In this document: one piece after another, positions 8,605-16,770 of the stretch
Position numbering within the stretch: the first letter of the stretch is position 1
Layout of the letters: each line of letters opens with the position of its first letter
Assembly: GCA_964476135.1 (NCBI GenBank)
Contig: CAYYYG010000007.1
Coordinates: 1-33,030, forward strand
Reading direction: 5' to 3'
Length of the DNA stretch: 33,030 nucleotides
Origin: CAYYYG01 sp964476135
GTDB taxonomy: Bacteria; Patescibacteriota; Microgenomatia; UBA1406; GWC2-37-13
Made by a program: the position numbers and the translations under genes
The notes under the pieces: model-generated
What the model saw: the letters and a program-made list of their open reading frames with translations, nothing else
Database searches by the model: none
Told to the model about the DNA's origin: nothing

Positions 8605-9900
8605 CTAAAGCATACTGCAGGGCCAGTTGGGTTTAACAGAAGAATTGACACAATACTCATCAGCGCCACAATAACGGTTATCACCATCGCTGCATGCGAA
8701 ATTATTATTCGGCACACTGCCCCCAGGAGTAGCGCAGGTGCACACAGGAGAAAAAACTGTCCAGTTATGGGGCGGACGGAGTTCGCGGGGCATAACATTC
8801 GGTAAATTAGATGCTGAAGTATAAAATATGAGCGAACCGGCCTCACCTGGCCTAGCACCTTCGCTGAATATGTAGTAACTCACGAAATATCCATCCGTGC
8901 CATTCGGAAGCTGAAGTTTGGTGACGGTCGGATTACCAAATGCAATGCTTCGGCTGTGTGTGTATGGGTCAAGCTGTTTGTATACGCCTGAAGAATTATC
9001 ATAAAGAATCGATCTCCAGGTGTCCCAGCGGTCTTTAACCAGCTGACTTTCATATACTATAAAATTGTTGCCGTCTATGAAATCATCCCGATCGCCGATA
9101 TTTCCCCCGAAGCCCTTCGAAAGGAAGTAGTCGTTAACTCCCACACTATCAACAGCAGACCAGGAAGAATAATTCAGAAGCGTGCCGCTTGCGTTGCGGT
9201 CGGTAACACCGTTGAAATAGTGGAAACCCAACACTATTGAAGATCCGGACCAGTCCTGCCTCCCGCTTTTGATCGCCTTTTTGTTTACGGAAATAAAGTT
9301 TGGAGTGCCTTCGTTAGTTTGAGAAAGGGTGCGTAAGATATTTTTTTCGTTAAGCCTTTGCCCTGATTTCAACGAAGAATAATCCTTATACTGTCTTATA
9401 CGTATAGCGCTTGATGTTCCTGTTCGTTTTTCATATGCGATCAAAAAATCTCCACCAGGAAACTGCTGTATATCGGCATGTGTGGCATCGGTGTCGAGAT
9501 TTGTCAGGAATGTCCAGTTTATAAGATCCGTCGAGCCGGCTAATTTCAAATAAAAAACTCCATTGACTTGATAATGGTAGACTCCCACATAACCTTGCCC
9601 GTCAAGGCGTTTAATTGCTTTTATAGTATCGAGTCCGTTGCCCACACTATCTTTGGCATCATATCGGTAACTAGTTGCTGCCTGTACGTCTTCGATGAGG
9701 AGTGATAAGTTTTCAAAACTGAGAGATGTCGAACCAACGACCTGTGTCGGAGTTGGTGTAGGAATGCGGGTGGGCGTAGGCGTTGGAATTCTCCTTATCG
9801 CCGATTGCGAGTTGGTGACAGCGGACATGGAAGTATAGACTGAAAAGAGCATTAAAAAAACCGCAAGAAGCAGAGTGCGGCGAAACACGAAGTGATTCAT
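8605..9900 (-). CDS. secreted protein with Pro-Thr linker and beta-propeller-like domain
   Basis: 431 aa. A signal peptide or membrane anchor covers 1-27, followed by a PTPTPT linker (38-53) of the kind that is often glycosylated on surface proteins. The body has repeated Trp/Tyr/Gly strands (GQGYVGVYHYQVNGVFYLKL, STDLINWTFLTNL, HADIQQFPGGDFLIAYEKR) that recall five-bladed propellers of GH43/sialidase-like families; catalytic residues cannot be assigned, so an enzyme activity is not claimed. The last ~45 residues are Cys-rich (CTC, FACSDGDNRYCGADEYC, NWPC). TATAAT (9907-9912 on the opposite strand) sits 6 nt before the ATG, predicting a leaderless mRNA. It is divergent from the 792-aa secreted protein. 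Confidence 0.82.
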   Translation of the reverse strand: MNHFVFRRTLLLAVFLMLFSVYTSMSAVTNSQSAIRRIPTPTPTRIPTPTPTQVVGSTSLSFENLSLLIEDVQAATSYRYDAKDSVGNGLDTIKAIKRLDGQGYVGVYHYQVNGVFYLKLAGSTDLINWTFLTNLDTDATHADIQQFPGGDFLIAYEKRTGTSSAIRIRQYKDYSSLKSGQRLNEKNILRTLSQTNEGTPNFISVNKKAIKSGRQDWSGSSIVLGFHYFNGVTDRNASGTLLNYSSWSAVDSVGVNDYFLSKGFGGNIGDRDDFIDGNNFIVYESQLVKDRWDTWRSILYDNSSGVYKQLDPYTHSRSIAFGNPTVTKLQLPNGTDGYFVSYYIFSEGARPGEAGSLIFYTSASNLPNVMPRELRPPHNWTVFSPVCTCATPGGSVPNNNFACSDGDNRYCGADEYCVNSSVKPNWPCSML

Positions 9901-9953
9901 GAGAAAATTATAACAAATACTATGCCTAAATACTCATACCAACTCATATCCGA

Positions 9954-9982
9954 TTGTTTAATATATATAAGATATGTATAAT
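9954..9982 (+). promoter_or_regulatory. promoter of the 792-aa secreted protein gene
   Basis: TTGTTT (9954-9959), a 17-nt spacer and TATAAT (9977-9982). Transcription should start near 9989, giving a leader of about 120 nt before the ATG at 10111, unlike the leaderless neighbours. Confidence 0.6.
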
Positions 9983-9989
9983 ATCAAAA

Positions 9990-10110
9990 CCTATCTTTAC
10001 ACCTCTCTCCGGTTCCCCCGGAAAAAGTAGTGTAGAGGTTGGGAACTTTGACAACCGAACCTAATTTCGCTTTTCTTACGTTTTTCATGCCGCCAAGGAG
10101 GCGGCGCACA
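9990..10110 (+). promoter_or_regulatory. structured 5' leader with Shine-Dalgarno in a hairpin
   Basis: The predicted leader can form ACCTCT/AGAGGT (10001-10006, 10034-10039) closing a small CCGG-TTCCC-CCGG hairpin (10009-10021). An alternative GTTCCC/GGGAAC helix (10012-10017, 10041-10046) excludes that small hairpin. Just before the ATG, GCCGCC-AAGGA-GGCGGC (10089-10105) is a perfect 6-bp stem that puts most of the AAGGAGG ribosome-binding site in its pentaloop. Confidence 0.55.
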
Positions 10111-12489
10111 ATGAACCGACACAAAATTTTCAATCTCCTGCTGATCAGTATTCTTTTGTTCAGCACTTTGCTCGCGGTACCGACTGGGCTGAAAGCCCAA
10201 GACCCGGCGCCGACTGCCACCCCACAAACGGGAACGATCCCAGATGTGGGCACTATCCCTGTTTCGGCCTTTCCAGGTGAAACCCTGAAACATGTTACAA
10301 TTCCTCTCCGTCTCCAGATAATTGCAGATCGCACTGGTCGAAACATGGCGGATCTGGAATTAATGAATGACGATCAGCTACTAGAGTTCATTGAACAGAA
10401 TAGCAGCGCAGTCAGCGCAAGCTCGATCGATCGTAATCCAATAACCGTAACACATACGGAAACGATCAGTATTACCGCGATCCAAAAAATTGCGGCGCGT
10501 TATGTCGTCACAAAAAACTCTGCGTCTGCAGCAGTTTACATGCCGCTTATAACTAACAAATGGTCTGGAGGTGGTGGTGATCCGCAACCTTGGCAGCCGC
10601 CGACGCTTGCCTTCACTCTGCAAGAGTTGGCTGATCGTTTAGCTGCTGCAGATAAAATTCAACGAAGTCTTACACCTCCACAAACGCTAAACATCCCCGA
10701 AAACGGTTGCCCCAGCGAGAGCGATGGCACGCCAATATGGATTCGCAAACCTGATGGGAGCTTGCTATTCATCGGAGAATGGGACAGCACCGGAAAATTC
10801 GACTCAGAAGTGGTAGGAATTGACTATGAATTTTCAACCTACACCTTCACCGATCAAGCATCAATATGGCTAGACCGGTATTACAAGCCTGATGGGAGCA
10901 CACTTTACCAAATCAGTGTCAGAACCTTCTCGGGAGAGAAAGGAACTGATATCGGATTTGGCAACTACTGGGTAAAAGAAAATGTCGATGAGGCCACTTT
11001 GCCTTACACAGTAGAGTTCACGCGTTCTGCGGGAGAGTTTTTCCCAACTATTCAGTACACTCTGCGACATGGCTGTGAAGAGTTCGCTTTCAGAGCCGCC
11101 CAGCATCCTGGAAATCTGAATGATAATAGGATCCGCTCGTTCAATGCGGCCCTTAAACTCATCTCGGCCGGATTTAAAGACGGTGGAGTTTGGGGAGCAA
11201 CTTGGGGGCAGATCCAGCCCCAACTCGACTTCATTTTCACGAACGAAGTGCATGCCGAATGCTATGCCGATATTCAGACCGCCACATATCGCGGACTGAA
11301 CGGATCAGCATACCCTAGACTTCCGTACCGTTCAAAGGTTTGTATTGATGTTCCGGCTTATGTTCTCGCATCCACTCTTGATCCACTCAGCTTGGCATTG
11401 TTTGCAAAAAACATTATTACCACTAAGTGGAATCCTGATTTTGAAGTTGAGTGGCCAGGGCCAACCATCGGCAACACTACACCCCGCAATCTCATGAACT
11501 ATATCCTTGACAATTACTATAATCAGGGATGTGGTATCAGGAAGCTAACAGGACCAACCGATGTTTGCTCAGGGATTCGTACGTTTGCTATGGTGTCTTT
11601 GACCCTACCAATGTGCTACCGTTTCCACGACGACAGAGCGTGTAGCTACTTAGCAGATGCCTCAAGCATTTACTTGAAAGTCCAGGTTGGACTCGGTGAT
11701 TTTTCTCAGCATCATGTTCAGACTGAGGAAAATGGTAATGTACAAAGAGGCTATGCCCAAGGGGCACCTCTTGTGATGTGGAAACCGCTTGAAGTAGTCA
11801 GTGCCTCCGGCACACAACAGATCCAATTAGCCTTCGTTAAGAAATCCACCTTTGAACAACTCATCGACGACTGGTTTGGCAAGCCGATCGAACGTAAGGG
11901 ACTATCTCTGCTTTCTCACGAAACGGTCAATGCCCTTATCCAGAGCGTACTTGAGTGGCAACTATACATCGACCCGAGTCGTGTCACTGGACTCCCCTGG
12001 ATCGCTTCATACCGTGAGATTCCTATCAGATCAGACGAGGATTGGATCGCAATTCCTGCAGCGACCGTACAAACCCTAGGCTCGATCAGATCAGCAACAG
12101 GCGCAAACCGCGCCTGTATTATCGAAAAGGGGATCTCCAAATGTAACAATGATACCTTGGTACCTAATTTAGGTGTTGCTGTCTACGGCGCACAAAGTAG
12201 TTTCATCTATACTGGTGATGCCGTAACAGAAGGGTCTGCTTCAACTTGCGCCATCAACAGTTCGGGCACAATCTGCGCATTTCCAGCTAGACCTAATGAG
12301 TATGCAGTCTTAACCGCAGAAAACCTGGTAAGTATCGCACAACATCAAGGGTGCACGAATGTCCGCGTCGTCATGAAAAAAAAGTCTGATGGCGCTTCGG
12401 TCATCTATCCTGGCACCAACTTCCTGATCATGAAAGAAGTTGGCTACCAGATTTTTGCTGACAACGACTGCGCTCTCACTATAAATTAA
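10111..12489 (+). CDS. large secreted protein of unknown function
   Basis: 792 aa from the ATG at 10111. The frame is open from 10039, but AAGGAGG at 10095-10101 and a textbook signal peptide (MNRHKIFNLLLISILLFSTL, cleavage near LKAQ) fix this start. The mature N-terminus is Pro/Thr-rich, followed by VYMPLI at 142-147, then a long Cys- and Trp-containing body (for example CIDVPAYVLAS and GCGIRKLTGPTDVC) with no motif I can name. Export is nearly certain; enzymatic function is unknown. Base composition and codon choice look more G+C-rich than in neighbouring genes, and the strong Shine-Dalgarno contrasts with the leaderless genes around it. A terminator follows 43 nt downstream. Transfer from another lineage is possible. 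Confidence 0.85.
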   Translation: MNRHKIFNLLLISILLFSTLLAVPTGLKAQDPAPTATPQTGTIPDVGTIPVSAFPGETLKHVTIPLRLQIIADRTGRNMADLELMNDDQLLEFIEQNSSAVSASSIDRNPITVTHTETISITAIQKIAARYVVTKNSASAAVYMPLITNKWSGGGGDPQPWQPPTLAFTLQELADRLAAADKIQRSLTPPQTLNIPENGCPSESDGTPIWIRKPDGSLLFIGEWDSTGKFDSEVVGIDYEFSTYTFTDQASIWLDRYYKPDGSTLYQISVRTFSGEKGTDIGFGNYWVKENVDEATLPYTVEFTRSAGEFFPTIQYTLRHGCEEFAFRAAQHPGNLNDNRIRSFNAALKLISAGFKDGGVWGATWGQIQPQLDFIFTNEVHAECYADIQTATYRGLNGSAYPRLPYRSKVCIDVPAYVLASTLDPLSLALFAKNIITTKWNPDFEVEWPGPTIGNTTPRNLMNYILDNYYNQGCGIRKLTGPTDVCSGIRTFAMVSLTLPMCYRFHDDRACSYLADASSIYLKVQVGLGDFSQHHVQTEENGNVQRGYAQGAPLVMWKPLEVVSASGTQQIQLAFVKKSTFEQLIDDWFGKPIERKGLSLLSHETVNALIQSVLEWQLYIDPSRVTGLPWIASYREIPIRSDEDWIAIPAATVQTLGSIRSATGANRACIIEKGISKCNNDTLVPNLGVAVYGAQSSFIYTGDAVTEGSASTCAINSSGTICAFPARPNEYAVLTAENLVSIAQHQGCTNVRVVMKKKSDGASVIYPGTNFLIMKEVGYQIFADNDCALTIN

Positions 12490-12531
12490 GAGTCTGTCGA
12501 GTCTCTTTTTACAGGTTCGGTCTGTCAAACT

Positions 12532-12562
12532 AAAATGGCGCCCCGCAAAGGGCGCCATTTTT
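12532..12562. terminator. bidirectional intrinsic terminator
   Basis: A 12-bp perfect stem AAAATGGCGCCC / GGGCGCCATTTT (12532-12543, 12550-12561) with a CGCAAA loop. A-run and T-run flank it, so it can stop the 792-aa gene on the plus strand and the small protein gene arriving on the minus strand. Confidence 0.9.
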
Positions 12563-12573
12563 CTTTTTAAAGA

Positions 12574-12789
12574 TTATTTAGACATAACAGCATCCGCTTC
12601 CATTTGTGCCCGCCTTACGTTCTCCTCTATTTCCTCCTGTCTGATGAACACAAATGCTTCCGCAGCTGCAACAACCGCCGGAGAAGGCGCCGGAGTCGTA
12701 TCGATCAAATGCTGAAGTCTGTTGCCGGCTTCAAATGTACGCGGCATCGAAGTAGGCGCACTATAATGAGTATATCTTTCACCTGCCAT
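12574..12789 (-). CDS. small unknown protein
   Basis: 71 aa from the ATG at 12789 (MAGERYTHYS); a GTG at 12816 would add nine residues but lies 1 nt after a TATAAT on that strand, too close to be transcribed in full. The protein is soluble, with an Ala-rich helix and a charged C-terminal helix (IRQEEIEENVRRAQMEADAV). No family is recognised. It ends just before the shared terminator at 12532-12562 and lies downstream of glutamate dehydrogenase on the same strand. Length and plausible promoter and terminator support a real gene, but modestly. Confidence 0.5.
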   Translation of the reverse strand: MAGERYTHYSAPTSMPRTFEAGNRLQHLIDTTPAPSPAVVAAAEAFVFIRQEEIEENVRRAQMEADAVMSK

Positions 12790-12854
12790 AGTAATAGAGT
12801 AAACGAATAATTCCACTATTATAAAGACCTAGACACACAAGGCAGTGACTATGG

Positions 12855-14165
12855 TCACATGGCCTTCACAATGCGCTCAATGGCATATTCAAAAGCGGCT
12901 TTTTTCATCGGGATTTTCTTCTTATTTAACCTCTCCCATATTTCTTCAAATGATTTCGTAATAATTTCTTCAAGCTTTTTATTAACCTTATCTTCCGTCC
13001 AGGTTTCCCCCTTCATATTCTGGTACCATTCCAGATAAGAAACTATCACTCCACCCGCGTTCGCAAGCACATCTGGGACAATGATTACGCCTTTCTTGGT
13101 TAAATACTCATAAGCTTCATCTGTAATTGGACCATTAGCCATCTCTACTATCACTTTTGCTTTTATATTCCGCATATTTCCCGCATTGATGACATTTTCA
13201 AGAGCCGCCGGCACAAGCACATCAACAGGGAGTTCAAGAATCTGATCGTTAGTCAGGTGATCTCCCGATTTCATATCGCAGACGCCACCGATACAATAAC
13301 ATCCGGCAAGCCGTCCGTTTTCCTGCTTACATTTCAAAACCAACGGGATATCTAGAGGATGCATGCTGCCCTTTTCGTCACGGCGCGAAATACCACCTTT
13401 CGAGTCGGAAACGGCTATTATCTCGAAATCCTCCTGCGACGCAATCTCGGCAAAATAATAACCGACGTTTCCAAATCCCTGAACAGCTACCGTCTTCAGT
13501 CTTTCCTTTTTTAGTTTTTCAGCAAGACTTTTCAGCACCATGACTCCCCCTCGGCCAGTCGCAGCAGTTCTGCCCAAAGACCCGCCCTCATCAACTGGCT
13601 TCCCGGTAAAACATGCTTTCATTCTATCCTTTGCTTTTTCGGTCACTTCGTATCCTGCGTGCTTAAGCATATCTATCTTAAAATGGACATATCGATCAAC
13701 CATCCACATCATAATCTGGCCATTGGTATTTACATCTGGTGCCGGTATGTCGAATTCTTCGCCAATAAATGGCGCTATTGCTTTGGCATAGCCTTTTGAA
13801 AGTCTTTCAAGTTCTTTTTTCGAGAGTTGTTTTGGATCAACAATCACTCCACCCTTTCCCCCACCGTATGGTATACCAGCAACGGCACATTTTATCGTCA
13901 TAAGAGTTGCCAATGCCTGCACTTCCTCACGGGAAACTTGCGGATGAAATCTGACTCCTCCTTTATAAGGTCCTAAGAGACTATTGTGCTGAATCCGGAA
14001 CCCCTTAAAAAGTCTAAGTTCTCCGCTATCCATTTCTACGGGAATAACTACTTCATGTATGCATTCTGGCTCAATCAGGCGATCGATAAGTACTGAAGAA
14101 AGCTCAAGATCACGACCTGTTTTTTTAATTATTGTTTGCGCGCTCTCCAGCATTTGATTATTCAT
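12855..14165 (-). CDS. gdhA: glutamate dehydrogenase (Glu/Leu/Phe/Val family)
   Basis: 436 aa, normal for hexameric NAD(P)-dependent glutamate dehydrogenases, which interconvert glutamate and 2-oxoglutarate plus ammonia. Substrate-binding and catalytic features are intact: GPYKGGVRFHP (K68), TIKCAVAGIPYGGGKGG (K92 and catalytic K104), PAPDVNT (D144) and the Rossmann loop GFGNVGYYFAE. A short Cys-containing insert (CKQENGRLAGCYCIGGVC, about 280-297) within the nucleotide-binding domain is a little unusual but occurs in the family. Cofactor preference cannot be told. A perfect 10-bp inverted repeat at 14182-14219 sits upstream and could be an operator. Confidence 0.95.
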   Translation of the reverse strand: MNNQMLESAQTIIKKTGRDLELSSVLIDRLIEPECIHEVVIPVEMDSGELRLFKGFRIQHNSLLGPYKGGVRFHPQVSREEVQALATLMTIKCAVAGIPYGGGKGGVIVDPKQLSKKELERLSKGYAKAIAPFIGEEFDIPAPDVNTNGQIMMWMVDRYVHFKIDMLKHAGYEVTEKAKDRMKACFTGKPVDEGGSLGRTAATGRGGVMVLKSLAEKLKKERLKTVAVQGFGNVGYYFAEIASQEDFEIIAVSDSKGGISRRDEKGSMHPLDIPLVLKCKQENGRLAGCYCIGGVCDMKSGDHLTNDQILELPVDVLVPAALENVINAGNMRNIKAKVIVEMANGPITDEAYEYLTKKGVIIVPDVLANAGGVIVSYLEWYQNMKGETWTEDKVNKKLEEIITKSFEEIWERLNKKKIPMKKAAFEYAIERIVKAM

Positions 14166-14181
14166 AAGTATGGGATTAATA

Positions 14182-14219
14182 AATCATAAAATCATATAGT
14201 GTCATATCTTTTTATGATT
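14182..14219. promoter_or_regulatory. inverted repeat upstream of gdhA, candidate operator
   Basis: AATCATAAAA (14182-14191) and TTTTATGATT (14210-14219) are perfect 10-nt inverted arms separated by 18 nt, starting 17 nt upstream of the gdhA start. No T-run follows, so a protein-binding site is more likely than a terminator. Confidence 0.45.
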
Positions 14220-14258
14220 ATACATAGATATTGTGTTATTTGCGTGAAAAAAATCACA

Positions 14259-14303
14259 AAAAAAGAATGTGTACCGCTGGCATTGGCGCCTGCCAAGCGG
14301 TAC
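14259..14303 (-). terminator. intrinsic terminator of the 189-aa secreted protein gene
   Basis: On the minus strand, GTACCGCT / AGCGGTAC (14271-14278, 14296-14303) extends with a TGCC/GGCA inner stem across one bulge and is followed, after six nt, by a run of seven T. It lies 14 nt beyond the stop of the gene at 14317. Confidence 0.8.
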
Positions 14304-14316
14304 AAAAGGTGACTAC

Positions 14317-14886
14317 TTAGTGAGTAGCTGCCGTATCACTTGAGATGAGTGGCAACATCATCACCGTTTTTTTTGGCCGGTCAAGAATAGTAATCACAAC
14401 CTCATCGTGAACAGCGCTTGTCGGCGAATCAATGGTCAGGGTGAAAACACCCTTCCCATTTGCAAAGAAGTAGCCGCCTGATGGATGGTCGCCGCCCTCA
14501 AACCAAACGGAACAGCGCCAAACATAGGCGGGTAACAGCTTTGCACATGACTCGCGAGTTGATCCAGACAGTCCACCAACGTAAAAATCATACTGCCATA
14601 AATGATCTGTTGGCGTGATGGACACTGTCAAATCAAATTGACAACCACCCGGCTCAACCAGAAATGACATGAAATCAAGCGCGAACGGAGTACTGATGTA
14701 TTCCGATCGGCTAACAGGCAGGTACGAAGTGCCGCCTGCGCAACGCGTCACGTATTGCTGGGCCGGTACCCCCAACGGGCTTTCTTGCTGTCCGTAGGCA
14801 AGGGGTGCAACGGACATGATCAAAGTTGTGAAGAGTACAGCTGCAATAATAATACTCGCAACGGTACCGAATCTTGCATGTTTCAT
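14317..14886 (-). CDS. secreted protein of unknown function
   Basis: 189 aa from the ATG at 14886, chosen because AAGGAG lies 4 nt upstream and the resulting N-terminus is a clear signal peptide (MKHARFGTVASIIIAAVLFT, cleavage near AYGQ). The mature part has four Cys and strand-rich segments (GCQFDLTVSITPTDHLWQYD, GVFTLTIDSPTSAVHDEVVI), suggesting a small beta-sandwich. It ends with VMMLPLISSDTAATH, a hydrophobic MLPLI motif similar to those in the other two Shine-Dalgarno-driven secreted proteins here. The gene looks more G+C-rich than its neighbours. Predicted leader about 180 nt with a large hairpin. Function unknown. Confidence 0.78.
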   Translation of the reverse strand: MKHARFGTVASIIIAAVLFTTLIMSVAPLAYGQQESPLGVPAQQYVTRCAGGTSYLPVSRSEYISTPFALDFMSFLVEPGGCQFDLTVSITPTDHLWQYDFYVGGLSGSTRESCAKLLPAYVWRCSVWFEGGDHPSGGYFFANGKGVFTLTIDSPTSAVHDEVVITILDRPKKTVMMLPLISSDTAATH

Positions 14887-14969
14887 ATGTCTCCTTGAAC
14901 AGTTGCGCCAATAAAGAGCCGCCATAGCTGGCCGGCAGGTTCATGGGAGTTTCATTGCGCCAAAATCAA

Positions 14970-15027
14970 CTCCTTCCCCCGGAATAATCACGAATCATAA
15001 TCATCCTAATCATTCCGGGAAAAGGAG
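14970..15027 (-). promoter_or_regulatory. long stem-loop in the 5' leader of the 189-aa secreted protein gene
   Basis: CTCCTTCCCCCGGAAT (14970-14985) pairs with ATTCCGGGAAAAGGAG (15012-15027), 16 nt each with two mismatched or wobble positions, around a 26-nt AT-rich loop. It sits about 85 nt upstream of the start codon and has no T-run on the gene strand, so it is not a simple terminator. Confidence 0.65.
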
Positions 15028-15040
15028 CGAGTAGTCACTT

Positions 15041-15080
15041 GTTGTAAAAGTACTTAATTACAACTATAGGGTATAGTATA
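15041..15080 (-). promoter_or_regulatory. probable promoter and inverted repeat of the 189-aa secreted protein gene
   Basis: A TATACT -10 (15075-15080, minus strand) would start transcription near 15068, giving a leader of about 180 nt. Just downstream, GTTGTAA (15041-15047) and TTACAAC (15058-15064) form perfect 7-nt inverted arms, a possible operator. No convincing -35 was found. Confidence 0.35.
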
Positions 15081-15108
15081 CATCAAACATATGTATTATG
15101 CAGAACAG

Positions 15109-15915
15109 TTACTTGGATTGTTGGCTCACAGAGTTTTTCAAAGGAAAAGATTCCGACATCTGATCTTGCGACGAAACCAGATACGTTAACATAATTGAGC
15201 TACAGAATGCACTCGCCATATAAAACATATCAGGGAAACTCCCGTTCCAGTAGATGCCAAAACTCTCAAAGATTAAGTAATTCACATCTCCCAATACTTG
15301 AAAAAACATACTTAATACAAGAAGCACTATTGCCGATTTACTATGTGATTTCTCTTGCAGAAACATAACATACGCCAATGCGAATAAAAACCCATCTACG
15401 ATCGGATACTGCAGATTTATAACTACCTTAAGAATAGAATCTCCCATTATTACTTCCGGCCAGCCAAATGCCACCATCCCGGCAAAGAAAACAAAAAAAA
15501 TAATGAGGAAAGGTTTTAACAAATCGATTATCCGTAAATCTTCACTCAAAGACCGCAGCATGTACCAGCATCCTACACCAGTCAGTATCGAATATAAAAT
15601 GTATAATGCATCAGCAACGGATGGCTGAGGCACTTCTATGTTGGTGAAAATATTAAAATAGCCCCAAAAAAATGATGCGACTGCCCAAGAAACCGAACCT
15701 AAAGATAAAAATATAATGCTCCTTCTCAGATTTCCCGGCTTAAAATCTAGAGACGCTATCAACACGGACAAACCTCCTATCAAATAAACAATTCCCTGTG
15801 CCACGCCATACAAATAGTTGAAAATCGTATCTTTTTCCGGATTAGTATAAAGATATATCGACCAAAATATTACTAACGCTACACAAAAATACAGAATCCT
15901 CCTTATGAGCGACAT
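15109..15915 (-). CDS. polytopic membrane protein of unknown function
   Basis: 268 aa from the ATG at 15915. The frame is open further upstream, but a TACTAT -10 lies 6 nt before this ATG, so the longer versions would not be transcribed. About eight hydrophobic segments cover almost the whole length, beginning with RRILYFCVALVIFWSIYLYT. The pattern resembles the 7-8 TM sensory modules found at the N-terminus of some GGDEF/EAL or kinase proteins, but no output domain is attached here. No function is claimed. It is divergent from the phosphoesterase gene with overlapping promoters. Confidence 0.8.
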   Translation of the reverse strand: MSLIRRILYFCVALVIFWSIYLYTNPEKDTIFNYLYGVAQGIVYLIGGLSVLIASLDFKPGNLRRSIIFLSLGSVSWAVASFFWGYFNIFTNIEVPQPSVADALYILYSILTGVGCWYMLRSLSEDLRIIDLLKPFLIIFFVFFAGMVAFGWPEVIMGDSILKVVINLQYPIVDGFLFALAYVMFLQEKSHSKSAIVLLVLSMFFQVLGDVNYLIFESFGIYWNGSFPDMFYMASAFCSSIMLTYLVSSQDQMSESFPLKNSVSQQSK

Positions 15916-15921
15916 AGATAT

Positions 15922-15931
15922 ATAGTACAAT
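15922..15931. promoter_or_regulatory. overlapping divergent -10 elements
   Basis: In the 23 nt between the two start codons, ATAGTA (15922-15927; TACTAT on the minus strand) and TACAAT (15926-15931, plus strand) share two bases. Each lies 6-7 nt before its start codon. RNA polymerase should not open both at once. Confidence 0.6.
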
Positions 15932-15938
15932 AATCTTT

Positions 15939-16742
15939 GTGAATCCACTGGTGCATTTTGTCCATATAAGCGATACGCACATAAGTACGGAAGCATCATA
16001 TGATCTTCTGGGAGTTAATACTTTCACCGCTAGTGTCAAGCTTGTCGAAGCACTAAATAAACTCCCGGTCCAACCAGATTTTATCATTCATACTGGCGAT
16101 GTCGCTTCTGTGAACGGCGAGCCGGAAGCGTATACTTTAGCAGAAAAAATTTTTAAAAAATTAAAAGCACCGATTTATTATGCGTCAGGTAACCATGATA
16201 TCTCGGAGAATCTGATAAGAACCTTGAAAATGAGCGTTAGGCACTCTTTATCAGATACTCCTGACTTTTCAAACTCATATTTTTTCAACCTAGGAGGTAT
16301 CGATTTTATAACACTCGATGGCCGCGGGCCACGTGAAATCGACCCACACGGAATAGTGACTCCCGGACAAATAACCGAACTGGAAAAAAAGTTATCAAAA
16401 AATAACAACCCAACCGTCATATTTATTCATTTCCCGTTATTACCGCTTGAAAGTACTTGGCTCGACCGCGACATGCTGCTTATCAATGGATTAGATATAC
16501 ATAAGTTACTAGTTCGATTCAAAAACAAAATTCGCGGCGTATTTTCCGGACATGTACATCGGGGAATTATGAAATATCATGAAGGAATATTCTATTCAAG
16601 TGTCGGGAGCACATTTTGTCAGTTCGATGCCATGCCCGGGCAGGAGCAAGTATCGTTCGACCGACAGCCGGTTGGATTTTACAATTTCATCACTGTTTCG
16701 GAATCCGGCGTTCTTATTAAGGAACACACTTTCCCGTTATAA
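15939..16742 (+). CDS. calcineurin-like metallophosphoesterase (CpdA/Icc-like)
   Basis: 267 aa starting at GTG 15939 (MNPLVHFVHISDTH). This start places the first metal motif at the usual distance from the N-terminus and lies 7 nt after TACAAT, giving a leaderless mRNA. All motifs are present: SDTH (D12, H14), TGD (D54), GNHD (N85, H86), H164 in FIHFP and GHVH (H205, H207). The overall layout is that of class III cyclic-nucleotide phosphodiesterase-like enzymes (CpdA), but substrate cannot be read from sequence and no cyclase is visible here. The next gene begins 55 nt downstream with its own -10. Confidence 0.88.
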   Translation: MNPLVHFVHISDTHISTEASYDLLGVNTFTASVKLVEALNKLPVQPDFIIHTGDVASVNGEPEAYTLAEKIFKKLKAPIYYASGNHDISENLIRTLKMSVRHSLSDTPDFSNSYFFNLGGIDFITLDGRGPREIDPHGIVTPGQITELEKKLSKNNNPTVIFIHFPLLPLESTWLDRDMLLINGLDIHKLLVRFKNKIRGVFSGHVHRGIMKYHEGIFYSSVGSTFCQFDAMPGQEQVSFDRQPVGFYNFITVSESGVLIKEHTFPL

Positions 16743-16770
16743 AGGATGATTGACACAAATCGCACCGATT

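Noticed and set aside
8499..8858. Minus-strand 119-aa frame between the propeller protein and the M23 peptidase
   Set aside because: It overlaps both neighbouring genes in another frame and has no start signal or plausible fold.
9984..10346. Two minus-strand frames (98 and 120 aa) at the start of the 792-aa gene
   Set aside because: They overlap the leader and signal peptide of a gene with a clear ribosome-binding site, and their sequences show no domain-like pattern.
12489..12512. AGAGTCTGTCGAGTCTCTTTTT as a terminator of the 792-aa gene
   Set aside because: The arms pair over only about four bases; the strong terminator at 12532-12562 explains the end better.
12841..12855. GTGAC-TATG-GTCAC hairpin after gdhA as a terminator
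   Set aside because: Five-bp stem without a T-run on either side.
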